Source: Cryptomeria japonica
Lineage: Eukaryota > Streptophyta > Pinopsida > Cupressales > Cupressaceae
DNA length: 60,000 bases
Direction of reading: 5' to 3'
Assembly: GCF_030272615.1 (NCBI RefSeq)
Contig: NC_081406.1
Span: 230,386,896-230,446,895 of the forward strand
Every line of letters starts with the position of its first letter. Position 1 is the stretch's first letter. Below the pieces are notes generated by a model, which saw nothing but the letters and a program-made list of their open reading frames with translations, did no database searches and had not been told where the DNA came from. The translations under genes were made by a program, and so were the position numbers. Of this stretch, positions 1-12,308 are shown piece by piece.

Positions 1-2465
1 ATTTATTTCTTAAAGACTAAAGAATTTGATGAAGTCTTAAGTAGATTTAAAGAATTTAAGTCATTGGCTGAAAACATTTCTGGTAAAAGAATTAAATGTT
101 TAAGGTCTGACAATGGAGGTGAGTATACCTCTGGCAGTTTTTATGACTTCTGTGTTGAGTCAGGAATTAAGAGGGAGTTCTGTGTTCCCTACAATCCTCA
201 GCAAAATGGAGTTCCTGAAAGAAAGAATAGGACCATTGTTGAGGCTACAAAGGCTATGATCCATGATCAAGACTTGCTGACTTTTCTTTGGGCTGAGGCT
301 TCTAGAACAACAGTCTATATTCATAATAGATGTCCCCACCATGTTCTAAAGAATATGACTCCCGAAGAAGCCTTCTCAGGATCCAAACCTGACATCAGCC
401 ACTTGAGAATTTTGGAAGTCTTGTATATGTTCATGTGCCTAAAGAAAAGTGAACTAAGTTGGAGCCTTCCGGAAAGAAGGGGATGCTAGTTGGCTATAGT
501 GAATCCACCAAAGCCTTCAGGATTTACATTCCAGGTCAAAGGTATGTTGAGGTAAGTAGGGATGTTATGTTTGAAGAAGATATTGCTTTTAAGAAATCAA
601 AAGGTTCACTTGTTGTTGATGAGGTTAATAATAATCAAGATATGAATATTGATACTAACCTTGAGATTTAGAGGGAGTCTGTTGAGCCTCCACCTCAACA
701 AGAGCATAATGACTCACTTGAGCCCATGAATCCCACTGATATACCTAGTGACATTGTTGTTAGCAAAAAGAGGCCACTTTGGGTGAGAAACACCATTCAA
801 GAAGCTGAAAGATTTGCAGCTCCCAGTGGCACTTTCAAAGAAAGCAAGAGACCTCAAGTATTCTCCAACTATGTTGCATTGATGAGCATTCTCATTGAGT
901 CTGAGCCATGCAATGTTGAAGAAGCTTTGAACCATCATGCCTGGAAGCTTGCTATGGATGAAGAATATCAGTCAATCATCAAGAATGATGTCTGGGACTT
1001 AGTACCTAGACCCAAAGGTAAATTTGTTGTTTCCTCTAAATGGTTATTTAAAATTAAGCATAATGCTGATGGTAGTATTAAAAAATATAAAGCTAGATTT
1101 GTAGCTCGTGGTTTTTCTCAAAAGGAAGGCATAGATTATGAAGAAACATTTGCTCCTGTTGCTAGATATACCTTTATTAGAACTATAATAGCTATTGCTG
1201 CAGCTAGAGGTTGGAAGCTACATCAAATGGATGTTAAGACTGCCTTCCTTAATGGTGTCATTGAGGAAGAAGTTTATATTGAACAACCTGAGGGTTATGA
1301 GATTCATGAAAGAGATACTCATGTGTGCAGATTGAAGAAAGCTCTATATGGCCTCAAACAGGCTCCTCGTGCTTGGTATGAAAGAATTGATAAATATTTG
1401 TTAAGTTTAAGATTTTGTAAAAATGATGCTGATTCTAACATTTACTTCAAAATATCCAATGATGAAATGCTAATTCTGGTTCTATATGTGGATGATTTAT
1501 TTCTTACTGGTAAAGATGAGCTTATCATTAGATGTAAGAAAGAATTAGCTTCAGAATTTGAAATGAAAGATTTAGATCTAATGCATTATTTTCTAGGACT
1601 AGAAGTATGGCAAAGATCTAACGAAATTTTCTTAAGTCAAGGAAAGTATTCTATTGATATCTTGAAAAGATTTAGAATGATGAATTGTAAACCCATGTCT
1701 ACTCCTATGAAGTTTAACTTAAAGAAATTGAGTGTTTCTGCAGTTAACTCTGATTTTGCAGATCCATCTAAGTACAGACAATTGATTGGATCCCTGATGT
1801 ATCTAGTTAACACTAGACCAGATATATGCTATGCAGTGAATGCTCTCAGCCAGTTCATGAGCATGCCTAAACATGTTCATCTTGTTGCAGCCAAGCACAT
1901 CCTAAGATACTTGCGAGGCACAGTTGGTTATGGGTTGAAGTATCCACTTAACACTTCAATAACCTTGGAAGGTTATTCAGATGCAGATTGGGCAGGAAGT
2001 GTCAAGGATAGGAAAAGCACTTCTGGCATCTATTTCAGCTTAGGATCTGCAGTGATCTCTTGGGTTTGCAGAAAACAGTCCTCAGTAGCACTAAGTACAG
2101 CTGAAGCTGAGTACATTGCAACAAGTGTTGCTTCTAGAGAAGCGGTGTGGCTTCATAAGCTCCTTGGTGGGTTGTTTGGACAACCTTGGGAATCTACAGT
2201 TATTCATTTTGATAATCAGAGTTGTATAAAGATGTCTATCAATCCGGTGTTTCATGACAGGTCAAAACATGTGGAGACTCATTATCACTTCATTCGAGAT
2301 ATGGTGCAAAGAGGCGCCATTTAGCTGAAGTATGTCAGCACTGATGATTTGATAGCAGATATTCTTACCAAGCCCCTGTCGAGAGTGAAGTTTGTGTACT
2401 TCAGAGACAGACTTGGTGTTGTGGAAAATGAAACATTGGTTGAGAAGGAGTCTCAATCTCAGTGA
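1..2465 (+). pseudogene. pol: Copia-1 pol: integrase, reverse transcriptase, RNase H (broken)
   Basis: The frame is open from base 1. The integrase core shows SDNGGEY near 106-126 and PQQNGVPERKNRT near 196-235, which holds the last Asp and Glu of the catalytic triad. About base 412 one T appears lost from a T run. The frame then shifts and continues to 2465 through a TAG at 669-671 and another at 2322-2324. RT is recognised by the QMDVKTAFLNG motif (~1225-1258), the YGLKQAPRAWY block (~1348) and the catalytic YVDD (~1486-1497). RNase H follows, with ADWAGS (~1984) and an ALSTAEAEYIA block (~2090). The last 47 codons after the 2322 stop match the normal Copia tail (ADILTKPL), so that stop is a late mutation of a Gln codon. 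The natural terminator is TGA at 2463-2465. Confidence 0.93.
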
Positions 2466-2479
2466 TACATTGTGTTGTA

Positions 2480-2760
2480 TCAACCACCCTCTGCGGGCAA
2501 TGCAAGGTGGTATTCTTCTCAGGGAGAAGAGCAAATGTAACCATCCTCTGCGGGTAATGTAAGATGGTAGAAAAGATCCTCTCCACTCTCTGCGGGCAAT
2601 GTAAGGTGGATTCATTCTATGCTTGTGTGCAAGATGGAAGACTATGCTATGTAATTCCAATCTATGCTTGTGTGCAAGATGGAAGACTACAACATTTTGA
2701 TTATGTAATCCATTCTTTGCTTGTGTGCAAGATGGAAGAGTAGGATATTCTGATTATGTA
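2480..2760 (+). repeat. Two short tandem repeat families between Copia-1 pol and 3' LTR
   Basis: Three imperfect copies of a unit with the core CTCTGCGGGTAATGTAAG lie at about 2489, 2546 and 2588. Three copies of a unit with the core GCTTGTGTGCAAGATGGAAG start at 2621, 2666 and 2719. The second family also contains the block TATGTAAT in its spacers. This is non-coding spacer between the pol stop and the polypurine tract. I see no known function. Confidence 0.8.
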
Positions 2761-2895
2761 ATTATTTCTTCCCTAGTTAAGAGGGAGTGTTGATTGTAAC
2801 TAGGTAGAATGTAGATTCCAATTGCCTTAAGGCAACATTGGAATCCGCCAAGGGTTGGGCCCTCCTCTCTCCCCTCTCACACGCCACACTAAAGG

Positions 2896-3055
2896 GGAAA
2901 CGTGTTCCCTCTAATAGGGCCGACCCTATAACTAAAAGACACATGCCACTCAGAAGGGAAACATGTTCCCTCTAATAGGGCCGACCCTATAACTAAAAGA
3001 CACATGCCACTCAAAAGGGAAATGTGTTCCCTCTAATAGGGCCGACCCTATAAAC
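2896..3055 (+). repeat. 61-bp tandem repeat in U3 of Copia-1 LTR (about 2.5 copies)
   Basis: The block CTAATAGGGCCGACCCTATA occurs three times, with the ACATGCCACTC block between copies at 2941 and 3002 giving a 61-bp period. It lies upstream of the LTR TATA box, where promoter-proximal repeats often sit in plant LTRs. Any enhancer role is inference. Confidence 0.85.
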
Positions 3056-3120
3056 CAAAAGTAATAAAATAAATAAAATGAATCAGCACCAAGCCGACCT
3101 CAAATAGGTCTTCGTGCCTC

Positions 3121-3128
3121 ATATAAAT
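3121..3128 (+). promoter_or_regulatory. TATA box of Copia-1 LTR
   Basis: ATATAAAT lies within the LTR downstream of the 61-bp repeats. A transcription start would be expected about 30 bp further on. Confidence 0.5.
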
Positions 3129-3662
3129 AAACAACTACTTGACCTCATTCAGAGATCATATCATTCTACACATCATGCGAATTAGCTCTCAAGTTGAAGC
3201 GAAAATAGTCAGTTATTTGCTGTGCTTGAATGCAAATTACATCTGCTGCCAAGGTGTAAACTTTAAGTGTGATTATCTCCAGGGAAAGGTGCGAACTGCT
3301 GTCAAGGATCAGGCGTCCAAAAGTGTAGACCAAGTTACTGGTTGGTGAAGTCAAAAGTGCAGATCTGAGGTGCAAACCTGATACTGATTAGTCAACTACA
3401 TCGGCCCTAAGTGTGGCCATATCAGACCTCTTAAAGAGATAAGTGTTGTAATCAGACTATTGTGTATAATTCATAATCAGATCCGAGGATCTCTTCTTGC
3501 TGGGTTTTTCCTCCTAGGAGGTTTTCCCAGGGTAATGTTGTCTTGTCTCATTTTGTTTATTTTTGTCATTTACGAAGTTGAAATCCATAACTAAAATAAT
3601 CTAATTCTAGTTACTAAATCTATTTTCTGAATTTTTCTGTTAATCTGAAAGTAAAACTAACA

Positions 3663-4905
3663 GTAGAGAGAGGGAGAGATAGGGGTAGTGTAACATACAC
3701 TTTGCTATGCAAGCTATGCAAAAAAAAGAAAATTACAACTTTTACAACTTTTGAAACATGAAGAAAATATTAAACTTGCTATATTTTTTTTTCTTTTTAT
3801 ATCTACAATATTAAACTGAAACAGAAACTTGAAATAAAACAGTGATCTATCCTACGAACACATATATATCTTGGTACAAATGCAATTCTATTATTTTAAT
3901 TTAAAAGAGTAGAGATGTTTAGAGATTACTTTTTCTTTTGTAGATGCACAATCTGATCTCTTACATAGCTTTTTTAATTAATTGGAGGAGGGAAAGTATC
4001 ATTAGGGCGTTTTTCTGCCCAACCATTGACTTAATAGTCCCCTGTACCGTATCCAACTGGATTGGCCCGACCCTTCGCAAGGAGGTAACGAGAAGTTGAA
4101 CTCATGCCATCTGAGACTGGTGTATAATCCTACACAACTCCCTAGTCGGTCATACACTAAAGGCTACCCCTAACTAGTATGACCTCTGATTGGGATGTAT
4201 ATCTGGATTATTGAACTGACTGATGCTCTTGACTGATGCTCTTGAATTGAGCATCACCTTGGCCAAAGCTTTTCAATTAGTTGCAATCACGCCAAAGCGT
4301 GAAGTCAATGTTCCACCCTACCTGGTTGCAACTCGGGCTTACATTTCATAGGTCCACTTTTGGAGGTACTATATATGGATGACCATTTAAAGATCACACA
4401 TGGTGGCCTTTTCCACACATGAATTAAACAAGAATAACAACAATCAAAATTCTCCATAGATTGGGTTTAGTTGAATAAAATGGCCGATATCCATCCCCAT
4501 CCTGAGGTTTAGGGCCATATAATTTTTAATTGTATTAGTTTCTTTCTAACTCCATTGTTTCAAGTTTGAATTGAATAACCTTAGTTTGAGAAAACTACTC
4601 TAGCCTATTTTTCCTTCATCAAACCAAGTTAACAAATCAACACCTAGAAGTTATTCTCAAGATTATATAAGCAGTTAACACAGCTGAAGAATAATCCCCA
4701 CTTTATGCATTTTTTAATGACTCAGCTAAATTTCAGTCTTAACAGTTCATCTATATTCTTCCTGAATAAACTTAAAATATGAAAGCACCTCAAAAGTTAA
4801 AGAGGGTTTTTTTGCAGTCCCAACTCAGTTCTAGATTGCAAGATTATGTTGACTAGATAAGCATTCACGCATATATTTATCCCATTTTCAAATTAAGAAT
4901 TAAAC
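3663..4905. other. Intergenic, no gene seen
   Basis: AT-rich flank of Copia-1. The stretch about 4015-4330 is less AT-rich and holds a direct duplication of TGACTGATGCTCT (4217-4243). It may be a remnant of an unidentified repeat. No convincing ORF or RNA gene is visible. Confidence 0.5.
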
Positions 4906-5180
4906 TCAGCCATACTGTAAATTACACAGTGTGTATAATTTTCCTACTGTTATGAATCATTCACAGCCGTACAGTATAATGTGTAGTGTGATATATTCTT
5001 CTACTAACAAAAGAATTTATCACAGCCAGACATTATAATGTACTGTGTGGTTATAATTTCTTTATCGATTTACAATTAGCCACAGCCATACGTTTAATAG
5101 CACTATGTATGTTATCTCACCCTACTTCCAGCAAGCATAATTCACAGCCATACCGTATAGAGAACTGTGTGTGTTATAAT
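4906..5180. repeat. Five-unit ~59-bp imperfect palindromic repeat
   Basis: Units start with CAGCCATAC or a variant at 4906, 4962, 5021, 5081 and 5142. Each is followed 10-15 bp later by the near-complement (ACAGTGTG, GTAGTGTG, TACTGTGTG, CACTATGT, AACTGTGTG). CACAG at one side and CTGTG at the other would let each unit fold into a short hairpin. The spacers are AT-rich and more variable. Confidence 0.8.
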
Positions 5181-6137
5181 ACTTTTCTTTCATAATTAAA
5201 AACTCAGAAGAAAAGAATAATTGCACATAGCCTTACTAGGCCATCATATAGTGACCTTGGTTTACTGATCAGGTGTCTTCTCTCCTGGGTCTGTAGATCT
5301 GGGTCTGTTTATCTTAATTTGTCCCCGTTTAACTGCCCAGGTCTGTTTGGATCTCCCTTAGGCTGGTTGCTGCAATAGGTAGCTGCCAAGATGACCCTCT
5401 GAATTCCTCCAACACTGGTTGCTACAATGGTTATTTGCCAGGTGAAGCTGATTCCTACTGTTTGAGTGACCTGTTCGCCAGTTATTACTGGGGTCTTCTG
5501 ATTCAAGGGCATAACAAGATTGCTACAGCTACTGGTGGCTAATTTGGAAGCTGAATAACCCTTCACTCTGCTTGTGACCGGCGACCTGCAGTCTGGAAAT
5601 ACCTTATCTTTGCTGAAGATGGCAATCAGCACTCTAATCAGCTTTGCTCTGCCTGAAAATGGTGACAGATGATGATCAACATTTTGTGATGAATTATCTT
5701 CAGGTTTGCAGTTCAAAACACAATAGGGTTTGCTGAAAGAGACTTGGGGTTTCATCCTCACTTCCTAGGTTTGCAGGAAGGTTTTGCATCCTCATGCAAG
5801 TTTTTTCAAAAGACCAAAATCAGAAATATTCTAAATTCCAGATGTTCACACAACTCCAAAAGGCACAATTAAATACTTGTAGTAGATGGGGTGCTAGGGC
5901 CCGAAATCGGGGCCTTGTTTGAAATTCAAATTTAATCTCACTTTATGTTATTTATACTTATCAATTTATTATTATTATTAAGAATATGAATATTGTTAAA
6001 TTAAACTCACGTAGTTTCCACAGTCCATGAAGATCAATAGTAGTTTCTTGGATTAAACTGTGTATAGATTTTTCTCATCAAAGTTTCGGATCATACTGCA
6101 TGATGCATCATCAGGTTGAAATGCATAGAGAGCAGGA
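5181..6137. other. No supported gene; one long minus-strand open frame
   Basis: A 150-codon minus-strand frame (5761-5309) is open, but its translation matches no family I recognise. It is rich in Ser, Thr and Val, and the DNA around it has LTR-like character (repeated CAGCAAACC-type words on the minus strand). It may be a fragment of a non-coding LTR. Low confidence either way. Confidence 0.3.
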
Positions 6138-6399
6138 TTTTTTTTTAATATTAAATATAGAGAGTAAAGTTACAAAAAGTATAGCTTCAGCAGTAACGTG
6201 AGGTCATGCCTCAAAACCAACAATCCTGACCTACATAGATCCGATCAATGACTACTAATAGTTCTGCATGCACATTATAAACAACATAATGCTATACATA
6301 GCCTATTCTATGATGTGTCCAAGCAAAAAGAGTATACATAGATAATGTTCATGTTCGAACAAAAAGAACCAAACAACATCTCAACACTCATGAAGATGA

Positions 6400-9300
6400 T
6401 CTTGACAGGGCTCCATCCAAGCTGTCCACCCCAAAGGGCCTTCCATCTAGATTGTCTTCCTTCCCTCATGTGGCTGAGTCAACATTTGGATCTGTTCCAT
6501 TGTTGGGTTTCTGGCTTTCCGAATCTCAATGCCAAGATTCTCCATTGCAGTGGCAAAAGAGGTGTGGTCTCCTGCAACCCGCCTCCATTCAAATCCATTC
6601 TCCAGCTCATATATGAACATAGTAGCATGATCATCTTTGAGAAACCGCAGAAATTTGTTCTTCTCTATCTTCATAGTTACCTTGGAATTTATCTTCATTT
6701 CTAATTTTCCAAATGTACCATAAGATATCAGTAGAAAGAATATGCCAAAATAGATTAGTATCTTTTTTCAAACCATGGATGCAACCAGTAAGAACTTCCA
6801 TAATATTAACCTGGTTAGGAATAGAAATACCAAACATCAACTAGATTTCTTTAGCAATAATGCACTCAAAGAAGATGTGTCTAACAAATTCAGGCACTTT
6901 ACATATATTGCACATATCAATATTGGATTGATCTTTCCTAAAAGGAAGCCTGTTAATTAACGTAAGCCATTTAAAACATTTTTTCTTAGGAACAATAGGA
7001 CTGTTCCATAATCCTGTGAATACTTTCTACCACTGCTTTAAAGATAAATATGCATACCACAAAGTATTAGCATGATTGATAATAGACTCATCATAAGAGA
7101 GAGTATTATAAACAATGATAGACTTAACATTAGAAATAAGGATATCATTATTCCATTTATAAGCAGTAAATCTGTTATTATCCACATTACAATTTTTAGG
7201 CAATTGAAGAACAACACACATTTTTAACCATATTGTAAGTTCTTTTTTGGGAAGCCGGAAGATCATACTTAGCACTAAGTGCTTCCCAACTCATAAGCAT
7301 ATCACTATCAATAATGTCTTTAAAGCAACAAATACCTTTGTTAGCCCATGTTCTGGCAGATCAGCCTTGTGTAAGCGCAAGAGGTTTGGAGGAGTGGAAA
7401 AGGTTCCACCAGATAGATCTCTCTCCATGAATGTGATCATTGTTGCTGGCCCTAGTACTGGTGATGAATGGTCTAACTATTTCCTAGGCCCTCCAGATAG
7501 ATTTAAAGACATACGAACCCTGTACTGAGACTGGGAAACCTCTAGCCACCAGGTCACAAAAGGGTAAAGACTTCCAAGATTTAGCCCCCTTAGGTACAAC
7601 CCTCATAATGTTGCTTCTGACCAAGACTTTCCGTGGTTCACTGCCTTCAAACGCTTGAAAGATCCATTTTGCAGCAAGTGCAATCCCTTGGAGTCTCAAA
7701 TCCTTTAATCCGAGCCCTCCCAATCTCTTCTCAATATGACACCAACCCCATTTAACTGAATGTATCTTATTGTTTCCTTTCCCATCAGACCATAAGAACT
7801 TCCTTATAATTTTCTAGATTTCAAGGATCTGATAGTTACAAAACATCCAGACAGATGAATAGCAAATGCTGTATGAAGATAGAATCTTTTGACAAACTTG
7901 CACTCTGCCAGCAAGCAACAGATATCTATTGTTCCGCTTATTTAATTTCTTTTCTATTTTCCCTCTAACCCATATCCACATTTCCTTTAGAGAAGGGGAG
8001 ATATAGAAGGGTATCCCCAGGTATCTGACAATCTTGTTAGGACCCCCCCACCGGAACCCAAATTGCTGTAACCAATCCGGAGGGTCCTCTCTCCACCCAA
8101 GCAAGGTGGATTTAGTTTGAGAGATTTTGGCCCCTGAGATCTCACTGAGGAACTTGATTTTTCTTTCAAGGGCTTCCATGTTCTGCTTGGTGAGTTCTAC
8201 AAATAATGTAGTATCATCTGCAAATTGAATATTTAACCAAATTTGACCCATCAGGAAGCACAACACCTTCGATTTTAGGGGAAATGGTGCAGTCTCTCAA
8301 TATGTAGTACAATGCATCAGAGGCAATGACAAACAGGGTCGGGGCAAGGGGGTATCCCTACCTGATGGACCTTCCAAGTTTAATGACCTGAGTGAGTGAG
8401 CCATTAACCTCAACCTGTGCGGAAGCATCTTTGAGAAGAACCTTCACAAATTGACAGAATTCTGTAGGGAATCTGAAAGCTTCTAACATCATCAATATAA
8501 AATCCCATTCAACCCTATCAGAAGCTTTCTCAAAATCTAAGAGGAACATGGCAACATTCTGCCCGGAAGCATTAGCCCAGTCCATCGCTTCCCAACTGGT
8601 TATTAGGTTTTCCATATGAATCTTCCCTTAATGAAACCTGTTTGAGTAGGACAGATAAACTTGGGCAACACATTTTCTAGTCTAAGAGCAAGAACTTTGG
8701 CCAAGATCTTATATGACACATTGAGAAGCGTAATAGGTCTCTAGTTTTTGATAAGTGTCTTATCCCCCTCTTTGGGTAACATATTGATAATCCCTTTGTT
8801 GATGATGTCTCCTAGGGATCCTTTCTCAAGAGCCTCAACATACAACTCATGGAGATCTTGGCTAATCCATTCCTCATTAGCTTTATAAAAAATAACAAGC
8901 AATCCATCTGGGTCCGATGCTTTGTCATTATTAAGGGCTCTAATGGTATTTTTCACTTCCTCCACAGATATAGCTTGTTTCAAGGAATGGGAGTCTTCAT
9001 CAGTTATTCTGCTGGGAATAAGTGCTCTGCATCTTTCTCTAGCTCTTTGTGAATTGGGAGAATCTTTAGAGGAGAAGAGCTCCTTGTAGAATAGGGCAAA
9101 GGCCTCTTTAATATCTTATACCTCCACTATCTCCTTGTTATCAACTCATAGTCTATCAATTTTTTCTCTGTTCTGCTTTTGTCTAAGAAAATTGAAGAAG
9201 AACTTAGACCCTTTGTCACCAAATTGCATCCATTGACTTCGGGCCCTAATCGTTGCCCCTCTAATCTTAACCTGTTGGTGCCGCCTCAAAGCATCCCTAG

Positions 9301-10340
9301 CCTTTGCAACTTTGTTGGATAACTCAAGGTTACTAGAGTTGCTTTGAATATCCTCTTCAAACTGGTGCAACTCATCAACAAGTGCTCTTTCTTGAAATCT
9401 ACCATCCTTAGCTCTTTTCTGCCCAATAGTCTGAAGCAACTTTTGCCAACTCTTAACATTTTGATTCCATTTGCTGATATGAGATTGCACGTTCTTATTT
9501 CTTTTATTGAGCAACCTAATAATGTTAATGGCAGCCAACACATCTTGATCCTTAAGGAGATGGGTGTTGAGGATGAATTTGTCTCCACCTTTCCCCTTCT
9601 TGGCCGGTGTGTCTCCAAGCCTAATGAGAGAAACAACATGGTGATGATCAGAGAGGGAAACCAGCTAGTTGCCCTGATCATTCGATGTAAAGGAGAAATG
9701 ATCTCTATCTGCATAAAATCTATCCAACCTACAATATATTCTGTGTTTTTCTGGTAATTGCACCAAGTGTACCATATCCTTCTCGCAGATTGCTTATTAC
9801 CAAGTAAAGGTGTCAAAGAGCTTCTTACAATTCTTCATCCTTTCCCAATGCAGTTTCTCAGCCCCTTTCCATTCTATAGAAACACCTCCGGACTTATCCT
9901 CATGGTTTTCAATCATGTTGAAGTCTCCCCCAATAATCCAAGGAATGTCAGGAAGAGAGGCAATCCAGTCCCATAGTTCAGTCCTCTCCCTATAATCATT
10001 GGCTGCATAAATTGAGCAAACACCTATGACATAATTATTCAAGCTGAATGAAGCCCAAACTGCTCTTTTACATGGAGTATCCCTAACTAATAATGTGATC
10101 TTTCCACTTAGGGTTGATGAGTAGCCCAACTCCCCCTCTCCCTTTATCATGATCCGAGCAGATCTTAATAGAGTCTCTCCAAATGAAATCAAGATTGACT
10201 TCCAGAGTAAATTTAGTTGCCTTCAATTCTTGTAGCATCACAAAATTTGAATCTCTATGTTGGTCAAGAAACCTCCTGACAATCTGCTTCCTGTCTAGCG
10301 ACTCTAGACCTCTAATGTTCCATGAAATGCACTTCATCAT
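6400..10340 (-). pseudogene. LINE-1 ORF2: AP endonuclease, reverse transcriptase (broken)
   Basis: ORF2 starts at the ATG at 10340-10338, two bases after the ORF1 stop. The N-terminus CISWNIRGLES is the first motif of the AP-type endonuclease, and IIGGDFNMIE (~9930) is its catalytic Asp-Asn motif. A basic linker (9541-9146) leads to the RT. RT motifs are NNDKASDPDG (~8920), LDFEKASDRVEW (~8530) and the catalytic FADDT (~8210). The zf-RVT-like C-terminal region follows (7723-6447). Frames change repeatedly, as fragments at 10340-10083, 10192-9797, 9541-9146, 8983-8741, 8615-8358, 8266-7814 and 7723-7484 show. It would nick target DNA and prime reverse transcription; this copy is dead. No RNase H domain is seen, unlike LINE-2. 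Confidence 0.9.
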
Positions 10341-10342
10341 AT

Positions 10343-12308
10343 CTAGGAGATTTGTTGTAACTCTTTGGCAGTCCTAAAACTGCTGAAGCATTTGGGGAGA
10401 TCTTTTTTCTCTTCTGCTTTCCTTCTATTGGAAGATCCTTTATTTTTGGACCCTAATGGTCTACCTCTCCTTCTTCTGGGTTTATGATCAATGTTCTCAT
10501 TGTCAACCATCTCATCACCTTCTTCGACAGAGTCTTCATCATATTGGGAGTCATCCCCACAGTCTCAATCCTTGTTGGGACCAGGTTGACTGGAGGCCAC
10601 CTCATCCCCAGTACAGGGTCCATATGTGTTTAAACTATCACTATTGCCTATGGCATCAAAACCATCTGCTGATGGCTCACTAGGGTTGGGGTCACCTCTA
10701 TTAGGGTTAGCAACAATGACCTCTATAACGCAGTTATCTGCAATCTCAACAAACTTCTTAGGGGGAAGGGCTATAGACGACGCAATAGTGAAGTTTGTAA
10801 GAGGGGGGGCTCCCTTAGCCAATACAGGGTCACTAGATGGAGAGATCTCATAAGATACATCCATATCTGTAGAGTCCTTATGAGCAACAGGCTTGATGAT
10901 TGCCCCACTAGAGCTCCCTCCCTTACTTGATTCACTACTGTTTCTGTCTCTCCCTTCAAAATATTTAACCAAAGATTTGACAAGGGAAGAATTTGCATTC
11001 GTACTTGAGAATCTCCTCTCGGGGGACATCTCCTGTGCATCATCTTCCATAGGAGAAGCAAAATTGTTCGCCCCAACATTTTTATCTTTGCTTGCTCACT
11101 TCTATTGGGGTTAGCCGCTCTAATTTTTTCGAGCGCCAACTGCTGGACATTTTTCCTCCTCTTTCTAGGGTTTTTGCCAACCATTTGAAAACCCTCTTGT
11201 TGATCTTTATCCATCTGTTCTAGGGCTTCTGCAATTGCAGAGTGGGGCGGGGGAGCTTCATTGAATTTCCCAAAGTTTGCGTTTTTATCAAACTCGTGAA
11301 GCATTTTATTAGCTCCACTCATAGCATTTTTAACATTTTTACTTAAGGAGTCAAGTTTATCCATGAGAGGGGTAGAGGCCGATAAGGGCAAATGATTCTT
11401 GGAGGCAGACAAGGAGTTGTGAGCACCCTTTTGGGGTTTCTCCACACCTTTTTTCCAATTGATAATGGGACAATTCTTTCGAATATGCCCCTCTTTTCTG
11501 CAGAGGAAGCAAGCATTGACGACTCCTAGAATTTTGATAGGGCAAGAGACAATGTCATCCCCTAATTTAACATTGAGAAATTTAGGAACATCTAAACCAG
11601 GGTTAATAGAAACAAGAGCCCTAGCATCCAAATGCGGTATAAGGGAGGCTGAATTATCCATACGAATGGTTTTGCCAATTGGCTTAATCAGTTGGGGTAT
11701 GAATCTCCACAACAACGAAGGGACATTTTTAACCAGAAGCCACCTAGGGCACGACAGTGCCAAGATTCCTTCATTAATGGCTTCAGGAGACCATCGTAGG
11801 GCACGAAATGTACATCTACCACCAGTCCAATATTGCTTATTAATAACTTTAGATTGGGCTTATGATCTTTGAAAAAAATAACAAATAATCCTTTTTGAAT
11901 TAATCTACAGAAGGAAACATAAAACCCTAGTTTAATATTCCACACATTTCTAAACCAATCATCAAGGAATTTTCGGGCCAAACATTTATCAACATCAACA
12001 ACAACGAAAAAAATAGCAACATCTTTTAATCTACTCTTTTCAAGAACAATCTCATTACACATTGAATCATTAGGAATGAGAGAAAGGGAGCCCAAGGCAA
12101 AACTAGGGTCCTTACCTTCCCCACTGGAGTTGCCATAATCACCTACTGCCAAGGGTTCAACAGAGACAAACCTAGCACCTTCTGCGATAGTGGGAAGTAG
12201 TTGAGCAACGACCTCCTTGAAGGATTTCTTCATGCCTTTGGTTTTCGCTTTATCCACCGCCTCCGTTTTGTCAAGAATTGATGGTTCTCCTTCGGAATTG
12301 TTCTCCAT
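10343..12308 (-). pseudogene. LINE-1 ORF1: DUF4283, CCHC zinc knuckle and AT-hook tail (broken)
   Basis: ORF1 starts at the ATG at 12308. Residues from about 70 to 240 match the DUF4283 region of plant LINE ORF1 proteins. A CCHC knuckle, CFLCRKEGHIRKNC, lies near 11515-11474. A long Ser/Lys-rich segment follows. After an in-frame TGA at 10567-10565 the frame stays open to a TAG at 10345-10343. That tail holds RRRRGRPLGSKNKG (~10470-10429), an AT-hook-like core (GRP flanked by basic residues). At least two frameshifts separate the parts. It presumably binds LINE RNA; the AT-hook would bind the minor groove of AT-rich DNA. Family assignment is firm; the DNA-binding role is inference. Confidence 0.82.

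Larger units (their letters stand above)
1..3662 (+). mobile_element. Copia-1, 3' portion of a Ty1/copia LTR retrotransposon
   Basis: The window opens inside a Copia element. In order it shows integrase, reverse transcriptase, RNase H, a repeat-rich spacer, a purine tract (AAGAGGGAG, ending 2787) and a 3' LTR. The integrase-before-RT order defines Copia. The 5' LTR, gag and protease lie upstream of the window, so the target duplication cannot be tested. The 5 bp after the LTR are GTAGA and should recur before the missing 5' LTR. The coding part carries one frameshift and two in-frame stops, so this copy cannot make its polyprotein. Confidence 0.95.
2788..3662 (+). repeat. Copia-1 3' LTR (875 bp)
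   Basis: It begins TGTTGATTG directly after the purine tract and ends with AACTAACA at 3662, the usual TG...CA boundaries. It holds a TATA box at 3121 and a CCTCCTAGGAGG palindrome near 3510 flanked by GGGTTTTTC and TTTTCCCAG, a feature typical of plant Copia LTR ends. It also contains an internal 61-bp tandem repeat. The right boundary is inferred from the CA and has no second LTR to confirm it. Confidence 0.8.

Noticed and set aside
4060-4150. Possible tRNA-derived SINE (GTTGAACTC resembling a B box)
   Set aside because: No matching A box at the right distance, no A-rich tail and no target duplication.
5309-5761. 150-codon minus-strand ORF
   Set aside because: No recognisable domain, no clear promoter or splice context; surrounding DNA looks like non-coding LTR-type repeat. 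Kept only as a note.
9344-9757. 137-codon plus-strand ORF across LINE-1
   Set aside because: It is the antisense shadow of the LINE-1 ORF2 endonuclease/linker region.
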